Origin: Mycolicibacterium austroafricanum
Lineage (GTDB): Bacteria; Actinomycetota; Actinomycetes; Mycobacteriales; Mycobacteriaceae
Assembly: GCF_000612725.1 (NCBI RefSeq)
Contig: NZ_HG964452.1
Location: forward strand, 173,789 to 234,442
Direction: 5' to 3'
Length of the DNA: 60,654 bases
This document shows positions 44,989-53,853 of this stretch, in pieces. Both the position numbers and the translations under genes were made by a program. How positions within the stretch are numbered: position 1 is the first letter of the stretch; every line of letters starts with the position of its first letter. The notes under the pieces are model-generated. The model had not been told where the DNA came from. It did not search any database and saw only the letters and a program-made list of their open reading frames with translations.

Positions 44989-46437
44989 TCATGGGGACGG
45001 AGCTGCCTCGCGCGGCAACGGCACGGGTGGTAGGGGTGTCGGCTGCATCTGCGCCGGGTGCTGAACGATGAACGGCTCGGAGCCAGGCGTCGGCCCGGGG
45101 TCCCGCGGCGCCATCGGCGGCGGCGCCGGGGGCAGCCCCGGCCACAGCGGGGTGCCGTCCGGTGCGTACAGGTCCGCGCCGTAGGCGGGTGCGCCCGGAT
45201 ACGGAATCGGCCCTATCGCAGGCCCGCCGAAGAGGTTGCGGATGCTCGGCGGTTCCGGCACCGCCCGGGTGGTCGGCAGGTAGTTGGCCCAGGCCGGGAA
45301 GCCGATGCCCGGGTTGGGCCGCCAGTCGATCCCGGTGCCGAATCCGGTGTTGGTGACCAGGTTTCGCACCGGCCAGTTCTTGGCGACGTCGGGCAGCGAA
45401 CCACAGCTCGGCTTGCCGCCCGGTCCGCCCTTGGCGCCGATGACCGGCAGGTTGTCGGGGTAGTGGTACGGGTCGTCGCCGAGCGTCAGGCCGACATCGA
45501 GGACCAGTGTTCGCCCGTTCCCGCCCGGCGCGTCATAGCCGCCCGTGTCCAGCAGGGTCTTCGCGCCCGTCAGCAGACAGGTGTACGACGGGCTGTACTT
45601 GTGCAGCAGGTTCGTCGTCGGCTCGAGCACGTTGATGGCCTTGATGAGGTTGGCCTGGTTGGGCGCCAGCAGGCTGATGCCGCTGTTGGAGAGTCCGGTG
45701 GTGGCCATCAGCAACGCATCCAACTGGGTGGCACGGTTGGTGATGGTGGTGCTGGTTGTGCTGAGCGCATCCAGCGTGGTCAGGATGTCCTGTGCGGCAA
45801 CGCTGTAGGTGTCGTTGAAATCTCGCAGCGCCCGCCAGTTCTCGGCGATCGTCTCGTTGCGCGGATTCAGCTCGAGCAGGACCTGATTGGCGTCGGTGGT
45901 GGCCTGGCCGATTCGCTCGCCCTGCCCGCGGACACCGTCGGCCAGCGCGGACAAGGTGCTGTTGAGCTTGGCCACATCGATCCGCTTGATGATGTCGACG
46001 ACGTTCTGGAACACCGTGTTGGCCTCGACGGTGACGTTGCGGGATTCGATCACCTGGCCTGCCTGTAGCTGCCCCTTGGGATCCTCCGGATAGACCAGGT
46101 CGACGAACTTGGCACCGAAGACCGTGGTGGCCCGGATCTGACCTTCGATATTCGCCGGGATGAACTTGATCTTGTCCTTGTCGATCTCCAGCTTCAGCGC
46201 CACCGGCTGGCTGCCGCCCTGGATGGCGGAGACCCGCCCCACCTGGACACCGCGCAGCTTGACCTTGGCGCCGGTCTCCATCACCAGGCCCGACCGCTCG
46301 GAGGTCAACGTGACCGTTTCGTGCGCCCTGAAGGTGCCGAAGAACAACGAGTAGGTCAGCCAGAGGGCGACCACGGTGAGGATCACCAGGATCAACGTCC
46401 ACCAGGCGGGGTGCAGGCCTTCTTCGTGTCCTTCCAT
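44989..46437 (-). CDS. mceA: MceA family protein
   Basis: This 482-residue protein has an N-terminal membrane helix (about 14-34), an MCE domain (about 38-120; AHETVTLTSERSGLVMETGAKVKLRGVQVGRVSAIQGG), a long helical stretch (about 130-290) and a Pro-rich C-terminus. MceA is the first substrate-binding subunit of the importer. It begins 1 nt after the yrbEB stop. Which numbered mce operon this is (mce1-mce6 types) cannot be decided from sequence alone. Confidence 0.93.
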   Translation of the reverse strand: MEGHEEGLHPAWWTLILVILTVVALWLTYSLFFGTFRAHETVTLTSERSGLVMETGAKVKLRGVQVGRVSAIQGGSQPVALKLEIDKDKIKFIPANIEGQIRATTVFGAKFVDLVYPEDPKGQLQAGQVIESRNVTVEANTVFQNVVDIIKRIDVAKLNSTLSALADGVRGQGERIGQATTDANQVLLELNPRNETIAENWRALRDFNDTYSVAAQDILTTLDALSTTSTTITNRATQLDALLMATTGLSNSGISLLAPNQANLIKAINVLEPTTNLLHKYSPSYTCLLTGAKTLLDTGGYDAPGGNGRTLVLDVGLTLGDDPYHYPDNLPVIGAKGGPGGKPSCGSLPDVAKNWPVRNLVTNTGFGTGIDWRPNPGIGFPAWANYLPTTRAVPEPPSIRNLFGGPAIGPIPYPGAPAYGADLYAPDGTPLWPGLPPAPPPMAPRDPGPTPGSEPFIVQHPAQMQPTPLPPVPLPREAAPSP

Positions 46438-46438
46438 G

Positions 46439-47293
46439 TCACCCTGCCAGATTGAAGTTGCCGGACTGGCCGTACACGGCCAGTGAAAGCATCACGAGGA
46501 CGAACGCCGAGACGATCAGCGAGGTACGCACCGCACGACCGACGGCCTCCCCGACGCCCGCGGGCCCGCCGCGCGCGGTGTAGCCGTAGTAGGTGTGCAC
46601 CAGCATGATGATCACCGAAAGGGCGATGCACTGACCGAACGACCACATCAGGTCGGTGGGATTGAGGAACGTCTTGAAGTAGTGGTCGTAGACACCGGTC
46701 GATTGACCGTAGATGACCGTCGTGCCGAACCGTGCCGCCCAGAACGCCATCAGCACACCCACGCAGTACAGCGGGATCACCACGAGGAAGCCGGCGATCA
46801 CCCTGCTGGAGGCGAGGAACGCGATGGACCGAATGCCCATCACCTCGAGCGCGTCGATCTCCTCGTTGATTCGCATGGCGCCCAGTTGTGCGGTGGCGCC
46901 GGCGCCGATGGTGGCCGACAAGGCGATCGCGGTCGTGGCCGGTGCGATGAGCCGCACGTTGAAGTACGCCGACACGAAGCCCGTCAACGCCTCCACGCCG
47001 AGTTCGGAGAAGTCGCTGTAGCCCTGCACCGCCACCAGTGCGCCGGTGGTCACCGTGAGGAACCCGACGATCGCGACCGTCCCGCCGATGACGATGAGTG
47101 CCCCTGCCCCGAGGCCCATCTGGGCGATGATCCGGATCAACTCGACGCCGTAGTGGGTGAAGACGTAGCCGACGGAGCGCAGGGTGCGGCCGTAGAACTT
47201 GGTCTGCGTTCCGATGTGATTCCAGGGGTCGGCGACGCGGGCGAATTGGCTTTTCAGCCAGGGGAACTGGGAGTGCGGCCGGGAGACGGTCAT
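46439..47293 (-). CDS. yrbEB: YrbEB, Mce ABC-importer permease
   Basis: This 284-residue permease of the MlaE/YrbE family has five or six membrane helices and the conserved RINEEIDALEVMGIRSIAFL coupling loop that contacts the ATPase MceG. It also has the C-terminal TARGGPAGVGEAVGRAVRTSL motif. With YrbEA it forms the inner-membrane channel through which lipids delivered by the Mce tube pass. It overlaps yrbEA by 4 nt. Confidence 0.95.
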   Translation of the reverse strand: MTVSRPHSQFPWLKSQFARVADPWNHIGTQTKFYGRTLRSVGYVFTHYGVELIRIIAQMGLGAGALIVIGGTVAIVGFLTVTTGALVAVQGYSDFSELGVEALTGFVSAYFNVRLIAPATTAIALSATIGAGATAQLGAMRINEEIDALEVMGIRSIAFLASSRVIAGFLVVIPLYCVGVLMAFWAARFGTTVIYGQSTGVYDHYFKTFLNPTDLMWSFGQCIALSVIIMLVHTYYGYTARGGPAGVGEAVGRAVRTSLIVSAFVLVMLSLAVYGQSGNFNLAG

Positions 47294-48057
47294 AGCGTGA
47301 TCTTGATCGCGACAGCGGTTGCGACGATGTTGATGGCGAACAGCGCCATGAAGGTGAACACCACGGTCTCGTTCACCGCGTTGCCGACCCCGGCGGGGCC
47401 GCCCCGCACGGAAATCCCTTTGTAGCAGGCGATCAGGCCGGCCGAGAGCCCGAACAACGCCGCCTTCACCAGCGCGATGACCACGTCGGTGGCCCCGATG
47501 ATGAGGGTCAGGCCGGCTGCGAACGCGCCCGGCGACACGTCCTGGATGTAGACGACGAAGAAGTAGGCACCGGACAGCCCGACCAGAATCACGGTGGCGG
47601 ACAGCGCGAGCGACACCACCATGGCGGCAAGCACTCGGGGAACCACGAGCGCCTGAATGGGATTGATGCCCATCACGCGTAGCGCGTCGAGCTCCTCACG
47701 GATGGTTCGCGCACCCAGATCGGCGCACATGGCGGTGGCGCCGGCTCCGGCGACCACCAGCACCGTGACGATCGGCCCGATCTGGCGCACCGTGCCGAGG
47801 GCGGCGCCCGTACCGGAGAAATCCGAGGCACCGATCTCTGTCAGCAGGATCGTTTCGATGAAGGTCAGCAGGACCGTGTAGGGAATGGTCAACAACAGCG
47901 TCGGCAGGATCGACACCCGCGCGACAAACCAGGCCTGCGAGATGAATTCGCGCCACGCGAACGGTGGCTGGAACATCGCCACGAACGTGTCGAGCGCCAT
48001 CGAGTAGAAACCACCGAAAGCGCGCACGGGCTTGGAGATCACGTCAGAAGCGACCAT
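47290..48057 (-). CDS. yrbEA: YrbEA, Mce ABC-importer permease
   Basis: This 255-residue MlaE-family permease has five helices, TIREELDALRVMGINPIQALVVPR as the ATPase-contact loop, and VRGGPAGVGNAVNETVVFTF near the end. It is the first gene of the operon, with GAGGGG about nine bases before the ATG at 48057. No mceG ATPase is encoded here; in mycobacteria one MceG usually serves several mce operons from elsewhere. Confidence 0.95.
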   Translation of the reverse strand: MVASDVISKPVRAFGGFYSMALDTFVAMFQPPFAWREFISQAWFVARVSILPTLLLTIPYTVLLTFIETILLTEIGASDFSGTGAALGTVRQIGPIVTVLVVAGAGATAMCADLGARTIREELDALRVMGINPIQALVVPRVLAAMVVSLALSATVILVGLSGAYFFVVYIQDVSPGAFAAGLTLIIGATDVVIALVKAALFGLSAGLIACYKGISVRGGPAGVGNAVNETVVFTFMALFAINIVATAVAIKITL

Positions 48058-48224
48058 TTATCCGGCCCCTCCTCGTGTAAACCTCGCCGCCATACGCCCT
48101 CCGACAACCGGCCTGGCCCCGATTCGGGTGGGGCTGAGGTTACACAGGTGAGGACGCCGGGAAAGCGTATATCAACAAATTCCGGCCCGGCAACACGGAC
48201 GGCGTCCGACGAGCAGGAGGCCGG
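48058..48224. other. mce operon upstream region
   Basis: This 167-bp gap between the VOC gene stop and yrbEA (both minus strand) must hold the mce promoter. A ribosome binding site (GAGGGG) precedes yrbEA. TTGTTGA and TGTGTAACC boxes are visible on the minus strand but not at a convincing spacing. No clear operator was found. Confidence 0.4.
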
Positions 48225-48698
48225 CTAGACCCCCTGCACGGCGTCCTCAAGTTGCGCAATCAAGATCTTGCGCATACCCAACATGGCCTTGGTCGCGGCC
48301 GCGGCGCGGGCCGGGTCGGGGTCGCTGGTGAGTTCGGTGAGCCGGTCGGGCACGATCTGCCAGCTCAGCCCGTATCTGTCTTTGAGCCAGCCGCACTGCG
48401 ACTCCTGTCCCCCGGCGACCAGCCGATCCCAGTAGTAGTCCACCTCCGCCTGGTCCCGGCACGCCACCGTGAACGACACGGCCTCGGTGAAGGGGAACTG
48501 AGGGCCACCGTTGATGCCGATGAACCGCTGACCGCCGAGCGTGAACGTCGCGGCCACCACCTCCCCGGGCGTGCCGGGGCCCGCCTCGGTGTAGCGCTCG
48601 ATCGTCTCGATCGCCGAGTCCGGAAATATCGAGCTGTAGTAGGCGATGGCCTCCTCCAGGTCGTTGTCGAACCACAGCGACGGCGTGATGGTGGGCAT
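48225..48698 (-). CDS. VOC/PhnB family protein (3-dmu-9_3-mt domain)
   Basis: This 157-residue protein of the vicinal-oxygen-chelate superfamily, PhnB branch, has [27 protein letters not shown] at the start and [26 protein letters not shown]-like and [19 protein letters not shown] segments. The metal ligands of true glyoxalases are not all evident, and enzyme activity is unproven for most of this branch. A 24-bp tandem array lies between it and the upstream TetR gene on the same strand. Confidence 0.85.
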   Translation of the reverse strand: [157 protein letters not shown]

Positions 48699-48741
48699 GG
48701 GCGGCTCCTTCGGGTCGAATGTCGATACCCTTCAGACCACG

Positions 48742-48861
48742 GAGCGGGGCGCGACTCATCGGCGGGAGCGGGGCGCGACTCATCGGCGGGAGCGGGGCCC
48801 GACTCATCGGCGGGAGCGGGGCGCGACTCATCGGCGGGAGCGGGGCGCGACTCACCGGCGG
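48742..48861. repeat. Tandem array of five 24-bp units
   Basis: Units start at 48742, 48766, 48790, 48814 and 48838 (GAGCGGGGCGCGACTCATCG and four more bases). Two single-base variants are visible (CCCGAC in unit 3, CACC in unit 5). The final unit overlaps the TetR stop codon at 48852-48854. Unit length is exactly eight codons. Confidence 0.95.
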
Positions 48862-49472
48862 GTGTCTTGACCCCCGGGGACCGCGCCGACGGCGCGTAAC
48901 GCGAAGTCCAGCACGGCGACCTCGGCCTGCTTGCGGGCCTGCGGGTCGTCGGTGGTCTGACGGACGAGCAGCCTGCTGACGAGGGCGTTGACGGCCACCG
49001 CGTCGATTTCTGGTTCGGCCAGCGGGAAGGAGCCGTCCCGCCGGCCCCTGCGCAGGATCTCGGCGAGCGAGCTCTCCCGCTCGGCGTGAAGCCGTTCGCG
49101 CATCTCGCGGTATCCCTTGGCGGCCCGGACCTCGTCGGAGTCGATCACCGTCAACTGCAGCCGCTGCTGCGGATCCACGATGATGTCGAACATGGCCGCG
49201 ATCCAGTCGGCCAGCTGGTCGGCGGGACTGCCGACCGCGGCGTCGGCGATGCGGTCCACCTGGGCGATCACCGCCTCGCACTCCTGTCGCAGCAGCGCCA
49301 GGAACAGGTCGTCCTTGGACAGGAAGTGGCGGTAGAACGCCCGGCTGGACAACCCGGCGCTGCGCAGTATCGACGTCATCGGGATCGGCCCGGCGTGGGG
49401 ATGGGCCAAGCACCGGTACGCGGCCTCGATGATCCTTCGGCGATCGCCGTCGTGGTCGGGCCCCGGTTGCAC
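48852..49472 (-). CDS. TetR/AcrR-family regulator
   Basis: This 206-residue protein has an N-terminal helix-turn-helix (RRIIEAAYRCLAHPHAGPIPMTSILRSAGLSSRAFYRHFLSKDDLFLALLRQE) and a helical C-terminal domain with no recognised ligand motif. It is divergent from the alpha/beta hydrolase gene at 49570, separated by 97 bp, and may regulate the hydrolase-kinase/aminotransferase operon. Its stop codon lies in the last unit of the tandem array. Confidence 0.88.
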   Translation of the reverse strand: MQPGPDHDGDRRRIIEAAYRCLAHPHAGPIPMTSILRSAGLSSRAFYRHFLSKDDLFLALLRQECEAVIAQVDRIADAAVGSPADQLADWIAAMFDIIVDPQQRLQLTVIDSDEVRAAKGYREMRERLHAERESSLAEILRRGRRDGSFPLAEPEIDAVAVNALVSRLLVRQTTDDPQARKQAEVAVLDFALRAVGAVPGGQDTRR

Positions 49473-49539
49473 AAGGAAAGTTTAGGGTCGCCCTGCGGTC
49501 CTGGACCCGAGATCGCCGCAACCCACAGCCTGGGTAGCG

Positions 49540-49554
49540 TGATCCCGGAGATCA
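49540..49554. promoter_or_regulatory. Inverted repeat between TetR and hydrolase genes
   Basis: TGATC-CCGGA-GATCA has perfect 5-bp arms and lies 15 bp before the hydrolase start in the divergent tetR/hydrolase gap. It is a candidate TetR site; short arms make it uncertain. Confidence 0.35.
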
Positions 49555-49569
49555 GCCGAGAGGACGCCT

Positions 49570-50454
49570 GTGAGCACTGTGAGCAGCGAACCGACGACCG
49601 TGACGTTTCGCGGGGCGGAGGATCTGGCGCTGGTCGCCGACGAGTGGAACAACCCCGCCGAGGCGGCGTCTTCGGGCCGCGACTTCGACGCGTCGCGCCC
49701 CTCGGTGCTGATGCTGCACGGGGGCGGCCAGAACAGGTTCTCCTGGAAGAAGACCGGCCAGACCCTGGCTTCCCAGGGCCTGCACGTGGTGGCCCTCGAC
49801 AGCCGCGGCCACGGGGACAGCGACCGCTCCCCCGATGCCAACTACACCGTGGAGGCGTTGTGCGCCGACACGCTCGCGGTGCTGCGCCAGATCGGCCGTC
49901 CGACAGTCCTGATCGGCGCCAGCATGGGCGGGCTCACCGGCATCCTCGCGTCCCGGCAGGCCGGCCCCGAGCTCGTCACCCGCCTCATCCTCGTCGACGT
50001 CGTCCCCCGCTACGAGAAGGACGGCAGTGCCCGGATCCGCGAGTTCATGTTCAGCCACGTACACGGCTTCGAGTCGCTGGAGCAGGCCGCCGAGGCCGTG
50101 GCCGCCTACCTGCCGCACCGGACGAAGCCGCGCAGTCCCGAGGGACTGAAGAAGAACCTGCGCCACCGCCACGGCCGCTGGTACTGGCACTGGGACCCAG
50201 CGTTCCTGACCAAACCGAACGAAGACCCGTTCGTGCGCGTCGAACAGCTCGAGCAGGCCGCGATCGAGTTGACCATTCCGATCCTGCTGATTCGAGGCAA
50301 ACTGTCCGATGTGGTGAGTGAAGAAGCGGTGCAGGACTTCCTGACCAAGGTGCCCAACGCCGAGTTCGTCGAGCTTCCCGGTGCGGGGCACACCGCCGCC
50401 GGGGACGACAACGACGCGTTCTCCGAAGTCGTCGCCCAGTTCGTGCTGCGGTGA
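49570..50454 (+). CDS. Alpha/beta hydrolase
   Basis: This 294-residue hydrolase has the oxyanion-hole motif LMLHGGGQNRFSW, VVALDSRGHGDSDRS, the nucleophile elbow GASMGG (catalytic Ser), an Asp in IRGKLSDVVSE and the catalytic His in LPGAGHTAAGDDNDAF. The substrate is not known; relatives include esterases, epoxide hydrolases and C-C hydrolases. It starts with GTG at 49570 and its stop overlaps the next gene's GTG by 4 nt, so the two products are likely made together. Confidence 0.87.
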   Translation: MSTVSSEPTTVTFRGAEDLALVADEWNNPAEAASSGRDFDASRPSVLMLHGGGQNRFSWKKTGQTLASQGLHVVALDSRGHGDSDRSPDANYTVEALCADTLAVLRQIGRPTVLIGASMGGLTGILASRQAGPELVTRLILVDVVPRYEKDGSARIREFMFSHVHGFESLEQAAEAVAAYLPHRTKPRSPEGLKKNLRHRHGRWYWHWDPAFLTKPNEDPFVRVEQLEQAAIELTIPILLIRGKLSDVVSEEAVQDFLTKVPNAEFVELPGAGHTAAGDDNDAFSEVVAQFVLR

Positions 50455-53384
50455 GCACCCGATCCACCGCGGGCTTCAACTTCCTGGAACAGCAGGAGTT
50501 GCCCGCCCCGCAGGTGAGCGAGGCCCAGGCGCAAGACATCCTGTTCACACACTACGGTCTGGCCGCGCATGTGAGCGCGCTGGGAAGCCAGCAGGACAAG
50601 AACTTCACGGTCCGCGACGACGGCGGCGCGGTGGTCGGGGTGCTCAAGATCGCCAACCCGGCGTTCACCGCCGAGGAACTGGCCGCCCAGGATGCGGCGG
50701 CCCGGCGGATCGCCGAGGCCGAACCCGGTCTGCGGGTTGCGGTGCCGCTGGCCAACGCCGCAGGCGAGACACGCACCGCGGTCGACGGTGTGCTCGAGGG
50801 CACCGCCCTCGTGCGACTGCTGCAATTCCTGCCGGGCGGCACCGTGTCGGAGTCCGGCTACCTGACCCCGGACTCGGTGGCCGGCCTCGGCGATGTCGCG
50901 GGCCGCGTCAGCCGGGCCCTTGCGGATTTCACCCATCCGGGCCTGGACCGGATCCTGCAGTGGGACTTGCGGTTCGGGATGCATGTGGTCGGCGAGCTGA
51001 GTGCGCACGTCGGTGAGCCCGCGCTGCGGCGCCGGCTGCAGACCGCCGCGCGCGACGCGTGGGCGCGGATCGCACCACTCGACGATGCGCTGCCGCGACA
51101 GGCGGCTCACATCGACCTGACCGACGCGAACGTGGTGGTCTCCCCGGCGGACAGCCGCCCCGACGGGGTCATCGACTTCGGCGACCTCTCGCACACCTGG
51201 GCGGTCTCCGAGCTGGCGATCACCGCCTCGTCGGTACTGGGACACGTCGGTGCACAAGTCACTTCGGTGTTGCCGGCGATCCGCGCGTTCCACGCTGTGC
51301 GTCCGCTGTCGGTGGCAGAAGCCGACGCGCTCTGGCCGATGCTGGTGTTGCGAACCGCGGTGCTGATCGTCAGCGGAGCGCAACAGTCCGTCCTGGACCC
51401 CGACAATGAGTACCTCACCGAACAATCCGACGCCGAGCAGCAGATGTTCGACCTCGCCACCTCGGTCCCGATCGATGTGATGACCGCGGTGATCAAGGCC
51501 GGCCTGGGGATGGCGCAGCCGTCGCCGCCGGTTCGGGTGCAGGCGCAACTGATCGGCGCGGACAGGACCTCTACGGTCACCCTCGATCTGTCCACCACAT
51601 CCGAGGTCTACGACGACGCGTTCGACGCCGCCGGGGTGATGCGCTCCGATATCGAGGACGAATCCGCAAGGGCCGCAATGCATCAGGGCGCCACGGTGGT
51701 GGTCACCCGCTTCGGAGAGGCCAGGCTGGACCGGGCGCCGAGGTTGAGCCAGGACAGCCCTGAGGTGGTGGCCACCGGGATCAGCATGTGGACAGCCGCC
51801 GACACCGACATCGCAGCGCCGTGGGACGGCGAGGTGGTCACCGATGCCACGGGATCGATCACGCTGCGCGGCAACGACTTCGAGGTGACCGTGGTCGGCG
51901 CGGCGCCGGCCGGCGGCGCCGCGGTGTGCGCCGGCGAGGTCCTGGCCAGTGCCCGGGCCGGTGAGCGGATCGAGGTGAGCGTTCGCCCTGTCGGTGTGCC
52001 GGTCGCCCCACCGTTCATCCGCGCCGATCTGGCACCCGGGTGGCTCGCACAGGTCCGCGACCCCAGGCCACTGCTCGGGCTCGCGCCGCTCGAGCAGGAC
52101 GGCGCCGCCGACCTGCTTTCCCGACGGGACGCGAGTTTCGCTCCGGTCCAGGAGTTCTACTACCGCACGCCACCGCAGATCGAACGCGGCCGACGGCATT
52201 ACCTGATGTCGACCGCGGGCCGCAGCTACCTCGACATGGTCAACAACGTCACCGTGCTCGGGCACGCACACCCGCGAATCGCCGACACCGCCGCCCGCCA
52301 GTTGCGCAGGCTCAACACCAATTCCCGGTTCAACTACGAGGCCGTCGTCGAATTCAGCGAGCGGCTGGCGGCGCTGCTGCCCGACCCACTGGACACGGTC
52401 TTCCTGGTCAACTCCGGCTCGGAGGCCAGCGACCTGGCGATCAGGTTGGCCACCGCGGCCACCGGCCGGCGCGACGTGGTCGCGGTCCGTGAGGCCTATC
52501 ACGGGTGGACGTACGGCACCGACGCGGTGTCGACGTCGACCGCCGACAACCCCAATGCGCTTGCCACCCGCCCGGATTGGGTGCACACCGTCGAGTCACC
52601 CAACAGCTTCCGCGGCAAGTACCGCGGCTCGGAGGCATTCCGCTACGCCGAGGACGCGGTCGCCCAGATCGAGGCGCTGGTCATGTCGGGACGACCGCCG
52701 GCGGCGTTCATCTGCGAAAGCGTGTACGGCAACGCCGGCGGCATGGCGCTGCCGGACGGCTACCTGAAGCAGGTTTACGCGGCGGTGCGGGCCGGCGGCG
52801 GGCTGGCGATCTCCGACGAAGTCCAGGTCGGCTACGGCCGGCTCGGTGAGTGGTTCTGGGGATTCCAGCAGCAGGATGCGGTGCCCGACATCGTGTCGGT
52901 GGCGAAGTCCGTGGGCAACGGTTACCCGGTGGGAGCGGTGATCACCACCCGCGCCGTGGCCGAGGCGTTCTCCAGCCAGGGTTACTTCTTCTCCTCCACC
53001 GGCGGAAGCCCGCTGTCCTGTGCGATCGGGATGACGGTGCTCGACGTGCTGCGCGACGAGGGACTGCAGGACAACGCCCGCCGCGTCGGCGCTCACCTCA
53101 AGACCAGGCTGGAAGGGCTGAAGGAACGTCACCCGCTCGTCGGCACCGTGCACGGGTTCGGGCTGTACCTGGGGGTCGAGATGATCCGCGACCCGCAGAC
53201 CTTGACCCCGGCAACCGCGGAGACCTCGGCGATCTGCGACCGGATGCTCGACCTCGGGGTGATCATCCAGCCCACCGGCGACCACCAGAACATCCTCAAG
53301 ACCAAACCGCCGCTGTGTATCGACGTCGAAGCAGCCGACTTCTACGTCGACACCCTTGACCGGGTCTTGACCGAAGGTTGGTAA
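50451..53384 (+). CDS. Fused aminoglycoside-phosphotransferase-like kinase and class III aminotransferase
   Basis: This 977-residue fusion protein has an N-terminal APH/choline-kinase-fold domain (about 25-330) with catalytic HIDLTDANVVV (D222, N227) and metal-binding IDFGD (D242). The middle region (about 370-545) contains APWDGEVVTDATG, which looks like a barrel-sandwich or M23-related domain without its zinc motif. A PLP class III aminotransferase domain (about 560-977) has K819 (SVAKSVGNGYP) as the expected Schiff-base lysine. This architecture parallels the separate vertebrate kinase and phospholyase pair for hydroxylysine and ethanolamine, so it may phosphorylate an amino alcohol and then eliminate phosphate. 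It is unlikely to be a resistance enzyme. Confidence 0.87.
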   Translation: MSTRSTAGFNFLEQQELPAPQVSEAQAQDILFTHYGLAAHVSALGSQQDKNFTVRDDGGAVVGVLKIANPAFTAEELAAQDAAARRIAEAEPGLRVAVPLANAAGETRTAVDGVLEGTALVRLLQFLPGGTVSESGYLTPDSVAGLGDVAGRVSRALADFTHPGLDRILQWDLRFGMHVVGELSAHVGEPALRRRLQTAARDAWARIAPLDDALPRQAAHIDLTDANVVVSPADSRPDGVIDFGDLSHTWAVSELAITASSVLGHVGAQVTSVLPAIRAFHAVRPLSVAEADALWPMLVLRTAVLIVSGAQQSVLDPDNEYLTEQSDAEQQMFDLATSVPIDVMTAVIKAGLGMAQPSPPVRVQAQLIGADRTSTVTLDLSTTSEVYDDAFDAAGVMRSDIEDESARAAMHQGATVVVTRFGEARLDRAPRLSQDSPEVVATGISMWTAADTDIAAPWDGEVVTDATGSITLRGNDFEVTVVGAAPAGGAAVCAGEVLASARAGERIEVSVRPVGVPVAPPFIRADLAPGWLAQVRDPRPLLGLAPLEQDGAADLLSRRDASFAPVQEFYYRTPPQIERGRRHYLMSTAGRSYLDMVNNVTVLGHAHPRIADTAARQLRRLNTNSRFNYEAVVEFSERLAALLPDPLDTVFLVNSGSEASDLAIRLATAATGRRDVVAVREAYHGWTYGTDAVSTSTADNPNALATRPDWVHTVESPNSFRGKYRGSEAFRYAEDAVAQIEALVMSGRPPAAFICESVYGNAGGMALPDGYLKQVYAAVRAGGGLAISDEVQVGYGRLGEWFWGFQQQDAVPDIVSVAKSVGNGYPVGAVITTRAVAEAFSSQGYFFSSTGGSPLSCAIGMTVLDVLRDEGLQDNARRVGAHLKTRLEGLKERHPLVGTVHGFGLYLGVEMIRDPQTLTPATAETSAICDRMLDLGVIIQPTGDHQNILKTKPPLCIDVEAADFYVDTLDRVLTEGW

Positions 53385-53394
53385 CAGCCGCCCA

Positions 53395-53455
53395 GCCGAA
53401 ACTGAAGTCGATGGTCAGATTTTCACCGGACATCGCGAACATCTTCAGTTTCGGC
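53395..53455 (+). repeat. Palindromic element with GCCGAAACTGAAG arms
   Basis: Perfect 13-bp arms (53395-53407, 53443-53455) flank a 35-nt centre with an inner CGATG/CATCG pair. The element begins 10 nt after the fusion-gene stop. The ends GCCGAAA/TTTCGGC match those of the other palindromic elements. A likely terminator hairpin. Confidence 0.7.
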
Positions 53456-53478
53456 CTGCGGTCAGGTTTGCTTGAGCC

Positions 53479-53853
53479 ATGACACGCACCCCCGACGCCG
53501 TGGTGACCGAGTTCTGCGCGAAGTGGACCACCCCCGATCCGCAGGAGTTGGCCGCATACTTCACCGAAGATGGTGTCTACCACAATATTCCGATGACACC
53601 GGTGGTCGGCCGCGACGCCATCGCGGCCTTCATCACCGAGTTCACGAGCATGGTCGACGGCATCGACTTCCGGGTGCACCGCCAGATCAGCTCGGGCAAC
53701 CTGGTGTTCAACGAGCGCACCGACGTGATGCGGTTCAAGGACGGCCGGGAACTGCCGTTGCCGGTGGCCGGGGTGTTCGAGATCACCGACGGCCGGATCG
53801 CGGCGTGGCGTGACTACTTCGACATGGCGACGGTGACCGCAGCGTGGAGCTAG
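53479..53853 (+). CDS. Limonene-1,2-epoxide hydrolase family protein (EphG-like)
   Basis: This 124-residue NTF2-fold epoxide hydrolase has every catalytic residue of the Rhodococcus enzyme at a nearly constant offset: Y34, N36, R80, D82 and D112 correspond to Y53, N55, R99, D101 and D132. It should open an epoxide to a diol by direct water attack. Mycobacterial EphG (Rv2740) accepts sterol and fatty epoxides. It overlaps the convergent lipocalin-type gene by 4 nt at the stop. Confidence 0.9.
   Translation: MTRTPDAVVTEFCAKWTTPDPQELAAYFTEDGVYHNIPMTPVVGRDAIAAFITEFTSMVDGIDFRVHRQISSGNLVFNERTDVMRFKDGRELPLPVAGVFEITDGRIAAWRDYFDMATVTAAWS

Noticed and set aside
50451..53384. Aminoglycoside resistance gene
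   Set aside because: The APH fold alone is not evidence of resistance; fusion to an aminotransferase points to metabolism.
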